Origin: Calothrix sp. 336/3
GTDB taxonomy: Bacteria > Cyanobacteriota > Cyanobacteriia > Cyanobacteriales > Nostocaceae
Direction: 5' to 3'
Assembly (NCBI RefSeq): GCF_000734895.2
Contig: NZ_CP011382.1
Coordinates: 4,566,700-4,630,699 of the forward strand
DNA length: 64,000 nt
Shown: positions 19,513 to 30,794 of the stretch, one piece after another
Position numbering within the stretch: position 1 is the first letter of the stretch
Layout: every line of letters starts with the position of its first letter
The notes under the pieces: generated by a model
Database searches by the model: none
Told to the model about the DNA's origin: nothing
Seen by the model: only the letters and a program-made list of their open reading frames with translations
Translations under genes and position numbers: made by a program

Positions 19513-21315
19513 ATGACTAATTATACTTTTGAGCGATGGTGGAATAATCTGGATCAGCGTCCAGTACTGGCTGTGATGCTATCAAGCCTGTGGCTAGTTT
19601 TTATTGGTGGGTTTGCCTTTTTTTGGCATTTGGGCAGCACGGGACTCATTGATGAAACTGAACCCTTGTTTGCTGAAGCTTCTCGCCAAATGCATTTAAC
19701 TGGAGACTGGATCACACCCTATTTTAACGGCGTGACACGCTTCGATAAACCAGCTTTAATTTATTGGTGTCAGGCGATCGCCTATCAAATTTTCGGTGTC
19801 AATGAATGGGCAGTGCGTTTACCCAGTGCGATCGCCGCTTTGGCAGTCATTAGTTTAGTCTTCTATACAGTTCAGTGGCAACAGGGGGTAACAGATGTTC
19901 TTGATAATACATCTCGTCCTCAGAAACGTTGGTTAACTGCGGCTTTAGCTTCGGCGATCGCTGCTCTTAATCCAGAAATGATTGTTTGGGCGCGTACAGG
20001 GGTTTCAGATATGCTCCTGACAGGTTGTATTGCTTCTGCCCTGTTATGTTTTTTCATGGGTTATGCCGAGAAACCCAGAGGTAATTCTCTGATCCCGTCT
20101 CCCTGGTATCTGGCATTTTATATTCTGATTGCTGGAGCGATTTTAACAAAAGGTCCCGTGGGTATCGTTTTACCAGGATTAATCATTGCAGCATTTCTGA
20201 TTTATGTCGGTAAATTCTGGCAAGTTCTGCGGGAAATGGGCATCATTTTAGGGATTTTAATTATCTCAGCCCTATCCTTACCCTGGTATATTTTAGTCAC
20301 CCAACGCAACGGTTGGAGCTTTATTAATTCCTTTTTTGGCTACCATAATATTGAAAGGTTTACAGAAGTTGTCAATGGTCACGGCGCACCCTGGTATTTT
20401 TATTTCATAGTGGTTTTACTAGGGTTTGCCCCCTATGCAGTTTACTTACCAGTGGCGATCGCGAACAGTCAATTTTGGCAGCGTCGGCAATGGCAAAATC
20501 AACCCCGACAAAAACAATTCCGTCTGTTTACCGTCTTCTGGTTCCTTGGTGTCTTTAGCTTTTTTACCATTGCTGTCACCAAACTTCCCAGCTATGTCTT
20601 ACCCTTAATGCCAGCTGCGGGAATATTAGTTGCTTTTCTCTTCGGTGAGTATATTCAAGAAGAAGGTATCCCCGAACAGCAAAAAGCGACAACCGGATTC
20701 CGCATTAGTGCTTGGATTAATGTCATATTTCTTACTGCTGTGGCTGTTGCCCTGTTTTATCTCCACAGATTATTAGGTACGGAACCGGCAGCACCACAAT
20801 TTCCGGAGTCCCTACATAAATCTGGTTTACCCGTCACTGGCACTATTATTTGGTTAGTTTGTGGCGTAATTTTGTCAGGATTTATCCTACAGCGACAATG
20901 GCGCTTATTAATGGATGTTAACTTAATTGGCTTCTTGCTATTCTTGGTTTTCGTCCTCACCCCTGCCCTGTTTTTATACGATCAACAAGCTCAGTTACCC
21001 CTACGTCAGTTATCGGCAACGATTAGTCAAGTACAAAAACCCCAGGAAGAAGTCATGATGGTAGGTTTTCGCAAACCAACTATAGTCTTTTATTCCCAGC
21101 GTAACGTTAACTACTTTAAGCTGAGTAGCAAAGCCGGAAATTACGTCCGAGAACAAGCTGCCAAGCAAAAGTTACCGTCATCTTTACTACTTTTGGCACA
21201 ACCGAAAAAATTCTCAGAGATGGGTTTAAAATCCAGTGATTACCAAAAAATTAGTAGTCGTGGAGTATACCAACTAGTACGTGTATCCCTAGGAGGGAAA
21301 AAGGGTAAAGGCTAG
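19513..21315 (+). CDS. ArnT-like family 39 glycosyltransferase, integral membrane
   Basis: This 600-residue polytopic membrane protein resembles the dolichyl-phosphate-mannose/ArnT group (GT39, PMT-like). The first periplasmic loop carries LIDETEPLFAEASRQM, with the Asp-Glu pair and the conserved acidic residues, followed by WITPYFNGVTRFDKPALIYW. Around a dozen hydrophobic segments cover residues 20-480. A soluble C-terminal region (about 490-600) follows. Such enzymes move a sugar from a polyprenyl-phosphate carrier to lipid or protein on the outer face of the membrane. The acceptor is unknown here. It is a single gene convergent with the adhesin gene downstream (28-bp gap). Confidence 0.82.
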   Translation: MTNYTFERWWNNLDQRPVLAVMLSSLWLVFIGGFAFFWHLGSTGLIDETEPLFAEASRQMHLTGDWITPYFNGVTRFDKPALIYWCQAIAYQIFGVNEWAVRLPSAIAALAVISLVFYTVQWQQGVTDVLDNTSRPQKRWLTAALASAIAALNPEMIVWARTGVSDMLLTGCIASALLCFFMGYAEKPRGNSLIPSPWYLAFYILIAGAILTKGPVGIVLPGLIIAAFLIYVGKFWQVLREMGIILGILIISALSLPWYILVTQRNGWSFINSFFGYHNIERFTEVVNGHGAPWYFYFIVVLLGFAPYAVYLPVAIANSQFWQRRQWQNQPRQKQFRLFTVFWFLGVFSFFTIAVTKLPSYVLPLMPAAGILVAFLFGEYIQEEGIPEQQKATTGFRISAWINVIFLTAVAVALFYLHRLLGTEPAAPQFPESLHKSGLPVTGTIIWLVCGVILSGFILQRQWRLLMDVNLIGFLLFLVFVLTPALFLYDQQAQLPLRQLSATISQVQKPQEEVMMVGFRKPTIVFYSQRNVNYFKLSSKAGNYVREQAAKQKLPSSLLLLAQPKKFSEMGLKSSDYQKISSRGVYQLVRVSLGGKKGKG

Positions 21316-21343
21316 GGGGGAAGGAACTTGCCTATTCCTAAAA

Positions 21344-24300
21344 TTAACTGGAACAAAGTACCTTGTCATTGCCTGGACGTTGAGATGATGGATCCGTGGG
21401 ATCGTATGCAGTCAGTACCAATTCTCCCTTGTCGTTATATACCCAACCCCTGGCGGGAGTTACTTCCTTGCTTGTGACTGCATTTGGTTTAGCTGGATTC
21501 TGCGAATAGGTTTTACTCGGTGCTGGTTCTGCTAAATCAACATAAACATTATCAGTTCTCAAAGTTTCATTGGGGTTCATCGGAATACCACCCCTACCAG
21601 TGATGAGAAATTCCCCACGTATAATCTTTGTACAGACATGTTGAGTGATTTCTTGACTTTTATCTATCACTTCTTCCGGTAATTCCGTTAATCCGCGACT
21701 GGGATCCACATCAGGGGTATTAATCGTCACTACACCACTCAAGCCAAATTTAGAGCTAGCTGTGATATCGCTAAATTCTGTTAAGTTAGGGCGAAATTTA
21801 ATCCCCAAAATAGACTGACTAGTAATGTTAACATTGCCACCAGCACCCTCAAAAGCATTGGCAGTAATATCGCTATTTTCCTGGGGGAAAGCCAGAATAA
21901 TTGGTGCATTGATGGTGATGTTACCCCCATTTCCACCGGTGAGATCAGTTCCCGCAGTAGTTGAAATTTGACTTTGACGACGCAGGGTGAGTAAATCTTG
22001 CAACTTAATTTGGATATTACCCCCATCACCCGATGCACTCTGGGAAATGACTCGACTGTTATTATCTAATCTCAAAGCCCCAGCATTGATAAAAATATCT
22101 CCTGCTTTGCTGAGTTGAGTTTTGCCACTGGAAGAAACAGAAATTCGAGAGCGATCGCCTAATATCACATCACCTTTAACATCTAACTCGATATTCCCAC
22201 CCACACCATTACTCAAAGCTTCACTAATAATGGCAGCATTTTTTCCTAGGTTAATCGAATTCGCGTTAATTTTTATCTTCCCTGCCCTACCAGCATTTCC
22301 CAAAATATTCGCTAATGTACTGGTAGTGAGATTTGAGCCATTATTTAAAATCAGAGCATCCGTTGTAATTAATATTTCCCCCGCATCACCCTTACCACCG
22401 GTTTGACTAGTAATCCGACTTTCCTCATCTAAGTCAATTACCTTGGCAATAATCTCCACTCTACCGCCCTTCCCACTATTATTTGTCGCTTCACCGTTGA
22501 TAGGATTGATTCCTGTTGATACAATAATTCCACTACCATCTCGCAGCGTCAAAGTACCTACCCTAATAATTGTTTTTCCAGAGTTGCCACTACCCAAGGT
22601 TAGTGAACCCGTACCACTTCTTCCCGTGATAAAAATTGAGTCAGCTTCAATATTGATGACTCCTGCATTTCCCTTATTTTCTAAGCCGACTGGCTGTGTC
22701 CCATAAACAGACAAACCGATATTAGTTGTTAATCCACTTTGATTTTCAATACGTAAGGAACGGGTTTTAACATTTACCACCCCAGCATTCCCATTTATCA
22801 CCCCCACAAAATCCTTAGGTGCGCCCACATTACTACTAATACCAGCGTTATTTCTCAAGGTAATGCTATTCTTAGCTGTCACATTTACCGTTCCCAGAGT
22901 ACCGTTGAAAATATTATTATTTAAACTTGTTTGAGTCTCAGAAAAAAAATCATTGCCAGTAAAATTATCATTACCAATAAAACTATTATTTTCAATTAAT
23001 AAATTATCAGCAGTAACTGTGACATTTCCTCCATTACCATTGTTTTCCGGGTTACTGCTAATCCTAGCAAAATTACTGACGATAATGTTAGGAGCAGTTA
23101 CTATCACATCTCCACTGCCAACATTCCCCTTACTAGTACTCCTAATTCCAGCTATATTTATCAGTTTAATTTCATTATTTGCTGTCACCTTTACCGTTCC
23201 AGGTTTCCCGTTTCCCGTGTTATCATAATTACCAATTCCACCATTATTTTGAATGAGTAGATTGTCTGTCGTGATAGTAGTATTACCTCCATTACCCACA
23301 CCTTTAGTACTACTATCAATCCCTGCATTACCTAAAAGTTGGATATTTTTTGTCACAACATTAATATCTGCACCCTTCCCTAATCCTGTTGTATTGGTGA
23401 TAATTCCGGCCTTTTCTAGGGTAATTGTATTAGCATTAATGGTAATAGGTGCTGCTGCGAAGTTCTTGTCGTTATTACTATAAATTGCTCCATTAAAAAC
23501 TGAGAATAAGCCCGGTGTCGTTGCTAAAAACTGCCCACCCTTTGTATCAATACCCCAACCGTTTTTACCACCAATAATAATATTGCCCTTACCAGATTTA
23601 TCAATATCTGCTTCTAAAATAATATTTAATGGTGCATTGCCTGCATTAATCCCAAATCCGCCATTCTCCGAGCTAATCACAATATTGTTCGCCGCTCGTA
23701 ATGTCAAAGTAACGGGAGTATTATTTGTCGGATTAATCCCAAAGCCATTATTAACAGTAGTAATATTACCTTCTTGATTGCCGCTATTTCCTGTGGTGAT
23801 GGTGACATTATTCCCATTACTCAACTGAGTTTCAATATCGCTGATATTCACCACCGCATCATTCCCATTGGGAGTAAAGATATTATTACTATCAAAAGTA
23901 CCATTAGTAGTCGGTGCATAGGTGAGTATGACATTTCGCGGGTCTAATAACCAAGTTCCAGGTAAACCATTTTTTGCACTCGCATCAACTTTGATATTCG
24001 CAACATCCAGAAATTGATTACTAGAAGTTTCGATTAAACCACCATTCCCAAATAACTTTCCTCCCCTTGCCTGAAAATTGCCATAGGTACGGGTTGCTTG
24101 ATTACTCCAAACAATAATTTCTCCGCCATTTCCCTGCTTTATAGCATTTGCTAAGATGGTCGCAGAGGGATGAATAAAAGTGGCATTAGCATTAAATAAT
24201 TCTCCTTTACCTTGATAATTGCCACCGAGAAAAACCTTGCCTCCTCCTAAATTTCCCGAAGCATCTATCAATGAACCAGGATATAATCCCACCTGACTAC

Positions 24301-25240
24301 CTAGGATTTTTACTTTTCCTCCAATTTGGGCAGAGGTAACATCAATTTTACCTGTATTAATAGTTGTTCCGGCTTGTTTAGCTATGGGAATTCCAGCAAA
24401 TTTTAACACCCCATTCGTAACTGTCCAACCAGGAAGATTCACCGATGGTAAGATTACGTTACTTCCTATTTTACCCTGGGGTTTGAGTTCAAAATTCGTG
24501 ATAGAACCATTACGGATTTTAACAATTCCTTCCCCTGGCATCGATGCGAGGGTAATTTCTCCACCAGGTGCGAAAATTTTCCCAGCATTAATTGTTGTAC
24601 TACCAATTAGGGAGAGATTTTTCCCTGGATTAACATTTAAGTTACCAGCATTAACAACGGTAGCTGATTGTTCTCCGCGAAACTTTAAACCAATGGGAAT
24701 ACTAACAGTTAAAAGCGGTGTAGATGTTTGTGGTTTGGCGGCAAATTCCACCCCATCAGCAAATAAAATACTATTGGCTGTGGTAGCAAAGAAAGAACCC
24801 CCAACGTTGATACTGACATTATTGCCAAATAATATTCCTGAGGGATTAATTAAAAATAAATTGGCATTTCCCTGAGCTTTAATTAAACCATCAATGTTTG
24901 ACTGAAATCCTCCAGTAACGCGACTGAAAATATTTTGAATATCTGCGGAGTTTTGGAATATAGCTGAACCTTTATGGGGTACAGAGAATTCCTTAAAGCT
25001 ATGAAATAAGTTATTCCCGCTTCGATTCCCGTTTTCAATAATGAAGTTAAGCTTATCTTGAGTTGATACATTGGTGGAGAGAGTACCATCGGCAGATACC
25101 TGGGCGATCGCCGGATTGAAAGTATTGAAAGTAACTAGTGTAACTAAAGGTAGAGTCAGGGGAAACAGCTAATAGCTATGGCAATTTTTCACACAGGTAA
25201 TACTTGTGCTAACAATCTTGTTTAATTGTGTAAAAACCAT
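21344..25240 (-). pseudogene. Two-partner-secretion filamentous haemagglutinin-like adhesin with in-frame TAG in the signal peptide
   Basis: One frame runs from an ATG at 25240-25238 to the stop at 21344 (1299 codons), interrupted only by TAG at 25171-25169 (codon 24). Before the stop lie a basic segment and the start of a signal peptide. After it come a hydrophobic core (LPLVTLVTF) and an Ala-Gln cleavage region. The haemagglutination-activity (TPS) domain follows, with NLFHSF, NLFLINPSGILFGNN and GGSFFATT, then about 900 residues of parallel beta-helix repeats rich in GNAG, NGGN and ITINA. The C-terminal region (CTKIIRGEFLITGRGGIP) is typical of cyanobacterial members. Between the TAG and the GTG at 24751 there is no ATG, GTG or TTG in frame; starting at 24751 would lose the signal and TPS domain. 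It is most likely an inactivated gene, unless the TAG is a sequencing error or is suppressed. No TpsB partner lies nearby. Confidence 0.8.
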
Positions 25241-25834
25241 TATTTTGTGTTTTTATAAATTGTGAAAAAATCCAAGCACCCGATTGTAAAATCTTAATAA
25301 AGGCTGAATATTCGCTTTTTCAACATCTTAACTAAAACAACACAATCAATTATTAAAATAGCTTAATAGATATATTTTCCCTAACTCCAAAGCTAGGAAA
25401 ATACCAGTGTGTTTGATAAATCTGTGTTTCTAAACTCAGTAATTATACCCTAAAATAATTTGGCGGAATAGTCAAACAAATTTTTGTAAAACTATACTAT
25501 TTCTTGTATCTGGTATTTATCAGTAATATATTGGTATGAGTAATGATATTGACAATAAAATCCCTGTATTTTTACTATATTTTGTCGATAAATCAATACT
25601 TTCGCTGATTGTAATTAGTAAAAAAATACATTAATTGATGCTTAAAGTCAGACAGCGCAATGTGCTTTTGATTCTCATATCTATTGAGATAATTGGCTTC
25701 GCTGTGAGCTTCAGAGAAATAATCATGAAGCATTTGATGCAATTCTTTATATTTAGTTTTATGAACTTTTCATCAGACCGATTTTAGTATGACTTCTGCC
25801 AATAATCAGGCTGATGAGCATCTCTAATCATAGG
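25241..25834. other. AT-rich intergenic gap
   Basis: This 594-bp, strongly AT-rich gap lies between two leftward genes. No open frame of note is present, and I see no strong repeat or hairpin. It probably holds the promoter of the adhesin gene and the 3' end of the kinase transcript. Confidence 0.45.
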
Positions 25835-28800
25835 TTAGGAAATCTCCCTATGAGTTGATAAAGCTTGATTAATATGAAGTAACAAATCTTCCATGGATGT
25901 GGAACGGGGTAGAATATGGGTGGTGATAAACTGGAGGTTTGACGCTTCGCGGATTGCTCCGATTTCTTTTTCTAAGGATTTGACTTCTAAGATTTGAGAA
26001 TCTTGATGAACCCGTTGGTCTAAAATTAAGACGGGAGGCAAATGGAAGGGTAATTTACCTAAGTTTTGTAAAGCAGTATTTACATCTAAATTATCTGCAA
26101 CTTCTCCCAAACAAATGAGCAGTAAATCAATACTATGATGGCGCAATTGTTGTAATAACTCTGCCCAAGAACGACCAATAGATGCTTTTAATCCAGCAGT
26201 TTGCAAATATTGAATTAAGGCTTGAAACCACTCCGAACCACGATAAAGATTTAGGGTTTTATAGCTATTAATCAGATTAACTTGGTTTAAGTTAGTGTCC
26301 TTTTCAGTTAGAGATGATGTCGCAGAATGCAGTGAATTAAAAGGCTTGAGAGAAGAACCTGGTAAATCAGGTAAACTAATTAAATCTATCACAAGTATGC
26401 TCGCTGGGCAGGAACGTCCGGCAGCAATTTGTAATACAGATAAAAGTGTATTGTGAGAGTTTTTATTACTATCTTCTTCTCGATTTAAACATGGAAATAT
26501 TGATAGTCCAGGGATTTGTGAAGCTAATTGTGTAGTCGCAACATCACAGGTGACTATGGGTAAGGCGGCTAAACGGGGATACTGGTTAATTTCGTGCAGA
26601 TATGCTTGGGAAATAGAGATTTCCGCATCTATTAACACCACATCAAAGTGCCAAACTCTGGCTAAAAGTTCTGCTTGATCTAAACTATCTACTTCAATTA
26701 ATCGATGCTCATGTAATATCCAGTCAGAACCACCTATTTCCCATTCTGGGTTAACTAGTCTCAAAATTCGTAAGGGAGTATTACTAACAACTTCTGGTTG
26801 GTTTACTGCTTCTGTTTTTGCCTCGCTGGGAATGCATAAACTGTCCAACAAAGGAACTAAACCTTGATGGGATATAGGTAAACTCAAGAAACCATCGGCA
26901 TGGTAAGCAAAAGCTTGGGGTTTTTCTGCTGCTGTGGCAGTGACAATTATCGGAATATGGCGAGTTGCCTCATCCGATTTGAGTAAAGTTAGTACATCCC
27001 AACCGGAAAGTAAGGGTAATAAGGGATTGAGAAATATTGCTTTAGGTTGTAAGCGTCGAGCTTTTTCCACTGCTTCACACCCGGAGCGAGCAATCACCAC
27101 TCGGTATCCTAAACCTGTGAGTTGTTCTGTGACATCTTCTATATAACGAGCAACTGCTTCTACTACTAAAACCAAGCGTTGGGAAGAGGAATGGGGGGAA
27201 GGATGATTTGCTGGTGGTGTCACCATAGATAAATGATCATTGTGTTTCCATGTCCCCATTTCCTGCTCATTCAGACTGTTATGGGGGGGAGTGGGTGGGA
27301 GTAATAAAGTAAACTGACTACCTTTCCCTTCCCGTGAGATAAAACTCACATCTCCACCATGTAATCTGGCTAATGCCCTAGTTAATACTAGCCCTAACCC
27401 CGTACCTTCAAACTGTCGAGTTAGGGGGTTTTCTAGTTGTTGAAATTTCTGGAAAATTAGGTGTTGTTGATGCTCTGGTATTCCAATACCTGTATCCCAA
27501 ACGGTAAAAGTTACCCAACCTTCCCAGCGATTAATGCGTAGTCCGATTTCTCCGCCAGTGGTAGTAAATTTAAAGGCATTGGACAAAAGATGTACTAACA
27601 TCTGTCGTAGTCGCAACTCATCGGCAATGATGGTTTCTAATCCTGGTTCAATGGAGAGGGAGAAGGAGTGTTCTGATTTGTCTGGGTTGGGAGTTGGGGT
27701 TTTTTGGTGTTGCTGCTGACTAGTTTTGGCTTCGGCAACTGCGCGATCGCACACCTTCCGAATATTGACTGGGGCTAAGGCTAACTCCATTTGCCCCGTT
27801 TCCATCCGAGTCAAATCTAGAATATCATTGACCACAGTCATTAAATGACGACCACTTTGATGAATTAGCCCTGCATACTTGGCTTGACGCTCGTTCAGTT
27901 GTCCTAACTGTTGATCAATTAATAACCGGGATAATCCCAAGACTGCGGTTAAGGGTGTTTTTAACTCGTGGCTTATACAGGCTAAAAATTCATCTTTTAA
28001 GCGGTTTAATTGAACTAAATCGGCATTCTTCGCCGCTAATTCCTTGGATAATTGTCGCTGTTCTGTAACATCTGTTGCCAACATCAACCAGAGATGATTA
28101 CTGAAACTGGCTTCGGGATTTGGTAACAAGGAATCTGCACTATCTAAGGGAATTTTCGCAAATTGCCAGATTCTTTCCTGACCACTTTGCACTTGCACTA
28201 CACAGGTACAAGTACCAGGTTCCCTGTCTAAAAAGCAACGATTACTCGTCTCTGAACCTACAACAAAGGACTCAGAGGAATCTTCTAGGGGTGGTAGGGC
28301 GATCGCAATTTCTGGTTCACGATGATTCAGAGAACAATAGGCAGCTTCTGCCTCCATATCCAAATTCCCTCCCCTCATCGATGCAGGTAACAACTGTTTT
28401 GCCCCACGCAAAATCGCTTCTACCTCTTGCCTTACCCCCTCTGGATCTTTTAACACCCCTAACTGTTGCCACCAAGCAGGATTTTGACTCACAACCTCAC
28501 CACTGGAAGTTTCTAGCATCAGGGGCCAAGGCAATCTTTCCAATAATTTTACCAATGGCTGGTATATCCAAGAGTTTTGAGTTTTGCCGTTGGTTGGCGA
28601 TTTCGCCGATTTTCCCGCAGTTACCCCCAACGGTAGAGAATTTACACCCACGGGGTTATTAACTTTTTTACGGTGATTCCCCGGATAATTCTGATGATTT
28701 CCGGATTTTTTGTGTTCAACAACAGAAGCTTTTTTCTCTTCCACTGGCTGTGTTCGCAGCCTTAACATATTTAATAATTGCCCCGCATCAATTAAACCTA

Positions 28801-29188
28801 CAAACTTGCCATCACTATCGACTAATCCCCAGTCGAAATTTTGCAGTTTGCGGTAATGCTGCCCCGCAACAAATAAACTAAACTCCTTCAGTGTCCAATT
28901 GGCAGGTAATGTCTGTAACGGCGAGATTAAATCCTGTTGCCAATGGATAATAGGTTTTTGCAATATGTGATGCTCACTAGTGCCAGATTTACCATGAATG
29001 GGCAAAAATTGCGATAACAGGTGGACAGTATAAATAATTCCGATAGGCGATTGCTGTTGATCTAAAACTACCAGGCGATCGCACTCTGGCTTCGTTAAAA
29101 TCTCCCAGACAGTACTCAGCGTCGTTGTCTCCTGACAAATAGACGCAGTCTCAAGAAAATCACGTAATTGATACTTAATTATCGACAT
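25835..29188 (-). CDS. Hybrid sensor histidine kinase with CBS pair and degenerate receiver-like modules
   Basis: I choose the ATG at 29188 (1117 residues); an open extension to 29284 has no domain content. N-terminal CBS-like repeats (about 1-150) contain CDRLVVLDQQQSPIGIIYTV and FVGLIDAGQLLNML. A PAS-like region follows. The kinase core has FLACISHELKTPLTAVLG with phospho-acceptor His407, and ATPase motifs DELRLRQMLVHLLSNAFKFT, DTGIGIP and FEGTGLGLVL. After it come three receiver-like modules. In the first, the phospho-Asp position is Asn721 (AIFLNPLLPLLSG) and the Lys of KP is Leu (SLPIS). The second keeps an Asp (VVLIDAEIS). The third has Cys in that position (LLLICLGE). Signal and target are unknown; it is a single gene, upstream of the kai cluster and divergent from it. 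Confidence 0.82.
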   Translation of the reverse strand: MSIIKYQLRDFLETASICQETTTLSTVWEILTKPECDRLVVLDQQQSPIGIIYTVHLLSQFLPIHGKSGTSEHHILQKPIIHWQQDLISPLQTLPANWTLKEFSLFVAGQHYRKLQNFDWGLVDSDGKFVGLIDAGQLLNMLRLRTQPVEEKKASVVEHKKSGNHQNYPGNHRKKVNNPVGVNSLPLGVTAGKSAKSPTNGKTQNSWIYQPLVKLLERLPWPLMLETSSGEVVSQNPAWWQQLGVLKDPEGVRQEVEAILRGAKQLLPASMRGGNLDMEAEAAYCSLNHREPEIAIALPPLEDSSESFVVGSETSNRCFLDREPGTCTCVVQVQSGQERIWQFAKIPLDSADSLLPNPEASFSNHLWLMLATDVTEQRQLSKELAAKNADLVQLNRLKDEFLACISHELKTPLTAVLGLSRLLIDQQLGQLNERQAKYAGLIHQSGRHLMTVVNDILDLTRMETGQMELALAPVNIRKVCDRAVAEAKTSQQQHQKTPTPNPDKSEHSFSLSIEPGLETIIADELRLRQMLVHLLSNAFKFTTTGGEIGLRINRWEGWVTFTVWDTGIGIPEHQQHLIFQKFQQLENPLTRQFEGTGLGLVLTRALARLHGGDVSFISREGKGSQFTLLLPPTPPHNSLNEQEMGTWKHNDHLSMVTPPANHPSPHSSSQRLVLVVEAVARYIEDVTEQLTGLGYRVVIARSGCEAVEKARRLQPKAIFLNPLLPLLSGWDVLTLLKSDEATRHIPIIVTATAAEKPQAFAYHADGFLSLPISHQGLVPLLDSLCIPSEAKTEAVNQPEVVSNTPLRILRLVNPEWEIGGSDWILHEHRLIEVDSLDQAELLARVWHFDVVLIDAEISISQAYLHEINQYPRLAALPIVTCDVATTQLASQIPGLSIFPCLNREEDSNKNSHNTLLSVLQIAAGRSCPASILVIDLISLPDLPGSSLKPFNSLHSATSSLTEKDTNLNQVNLINSYKTLNLYRGSEWFQALIQYLQTAGLKASIGRSWAELLQQLRHHSIDLLLICLGEVADNLDVNTALQNLGKLPFHLPPVLILDQRVHQDSQILEVKSLEKEIGAIREASNLQFITTHILPRSTSMEDLLLHINQALSTHREIS

Positions 29189-29284
29189 AGGGCTTCGGGG
29201 GTGACTCCGGGAACCGGAGATATTTTCAACATCATCACCATCACAAATCCTGCGATCATGTCTCACTCCCAGTTGCATCTTCAT

Positions 29285-30088
29285 CGCAGACAGGAATCGA
29301 TCATTCTCATGGTAGCTGTCGTACCTGACCCACTTAAACAGTGCCGAGTACCACAGAACCTTTTCCCAGAGTCATTAACTGTACCAAGCTATAACCCAGT
29401 CCATGAGTTCTTGAGAACATCTCTAGCACCAACTGTTTACTGGTGGTAAAACATTTTGGCGATCGCTACAGCTACAACAATTATTACCCTAAACATTCAT
29501 CAAAGAACCTTTAGGAATTATAATGATTGACAATGCCACAATCGTTCATCTTAGTTTATGTATCTTAGCAAGGAGTAACATACCGAAATCTCTACTCAAA
29601 ACAATCCCAATCATCTAGTTCCTGAAGTTCCACCTATTCGTTCATTTCACTCACTCAAGTATTAACCACAATTAAGCAAAGTTAATCTCCAACTAGCTGC
29701 AATTCTCTAAATTACCCAAACACACAAGCAAAACTATTATGAAAAGAAATTTTTCCTTTTTCTTACCCCTAGAAGTTTTTCCCTGAAATAAGTTCTCCCA
29801 GATGTAAGCATTATCATGATCTCATCTCTCAAGGGAATAGACTTTTCCTCCTTTAGCCTCAATCCTTTTTCTGGGAATCGTAGTTATAGGTCTTGTAGAG
29901 GTAATTTGTCAATTTGTTGGCAGAGAAATATTTCAGTATATTTATCCATGTGTAATGTTTCTTATTAAAAAGAATATCAGGCTGTAACATAATTGCAGTT
30001 ATCATCTCGACCAAACTACAAATCTAGCGCAAATATCCTTTCCATTGTTCAATGCCAAAAAGCAAAAAACCAGCATTTTTATCCACAG
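29285..30088. other. Divergent intergenic region between kinase and kaiA
   Basis: About 800 bp separate the divergent kinase and kaiA genes. The region is AT-rich with one HIP1-like GCGATCGC near 29459. It must contain the promoters of both genes. I can see no clear operator or RNA gene. Confidence 0.4.
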
Positions 30089-30394
30089 ATGACCAGAGCC
30101 GACCACCAGGCATTCATACAACAAATCAAAGCAGAATACAGAGAAATACTGATCCACTACTTTACTACTGATAAAACACTGCAAGATAAAATTGACAAGT
30201 TTATCAACGCAGTATTTTGTGCTAATATTCCTGTGCCTCAAATTATCGAAATTCACATGGAATTAATCGATGAGTTTGCTAAACAGTTAAAATTGGAAGG
30301 GCGAGGTGATGAAGCTTTACTGGACTATCGTCTCACATTGATTGATATTCTTGCCCACTTATGTGAACTATATCGTTCCTCATTATCAAAATAA
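30089..30394 (+). CDS. kaiA: Circadian clock protein KaiA, short C-terminal-domain form
   Basis: The 101-residue protein begins at the ATG in MTRADHQAF. The frame extends upstream to 29993 but without KaiA-like sequence. It corresponds only to the C-terminal alpha-helical dimerisation and KaiC-binding domain of KaiA (FYTD-type helix region, IPVPQIIEIHMELIDEFAKQ, RGDEALLDYRLTLIDILAHL). The N-terminal pseudo-receiver of unicellular KaiA (about 284 residues) is absent. This short form is known from Nostoc/Anabaena (about 102 residues). KaiA stimulates KaiC autophosphorylation. kaiB follows after 79 bp. Confidence 0.93.
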   Translation: MTRADHQAFIQQIKAEYREILIHYFTTDKTLQDKIDKFINAVFCANIPVPQIIEIHMELIDEFAKQLKLEGRGDEALLDYRLTLIDILAHLCELYRSSLSK

Positions 30395-30473
30395 GCACCA
30401 AACCCCAACAAGAATATCTGACAGAAAATCATTTAGGTAATTTTATCTTTCAATATATAGCCTGTACCCCAAT

Positions 30474-30794
30474 ATGAACAAAGTCAGAAAAACTTATGTT
30501 CTCAAGCTTTATGTTGCCGGGAACACACCTAACTCAGTACGGGCGCTAAAAACACTTAAAAATATCTTAGATCAAGAATTTAAAGGCATTTACGCCCTCA
30601 AAGTGATTGACGTTCTCAAAAATCCCCAACTAGCTGAAGAAGATAAGATTTTAGCAACACCCACCCTTTCCAAAATATTACCCCCACCGGTGCGGAAAAT
30701 TATTGGCGACCTCTCCGACCGAGAAAGAGTCCTCATTGGTTTAGACTTGCTATATGAAGAACTTAATGAGGAAGATTATTTTGGTGAATCTTGA
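30474..30794 (+). CDS. kaiB: Circadian clock protein KaiB
   Basis: This 106-residue thioredoxin-like protein contains [52 protein letters not shown] and the [14 protein letters not shown] segment, all typical of KaiB. The C-terminal acidic tail (EELNEEDYF) is also usual. KaiB is a fold-switching protein: it binds phosphorylated KaiC, sequesters KaiA and starts the dephosphorylation phase. It lies between kaiA and kaiC. The 414-bp gap before kaiC is unusually wide and may hold a separate kaiC promoter. Confidence 0.97.
   Translation: MNKVRKTYVLKLYVAGNTPNSVRALKTLKNILDQEFKGIYALKVIDVLKNPQLAEEDKILATPTLSKILPPPVRKIIGDLSDRERVLIGLDLLYEELNEEDYFGES

Noticed and set aside
22122-24875. Series of plus-strand frames rich in Pro, Leu and Ile opposite the adhesin
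   Set aside because: They mirror the repetitive beta-helix coding on the minus strand.
24883-25089. 68-codon minus-strand frame at the adhesin N-terminus
   Set aside because: It is a different frame over the same bases. The main frame is open here and encodes the conserved TPS domain.
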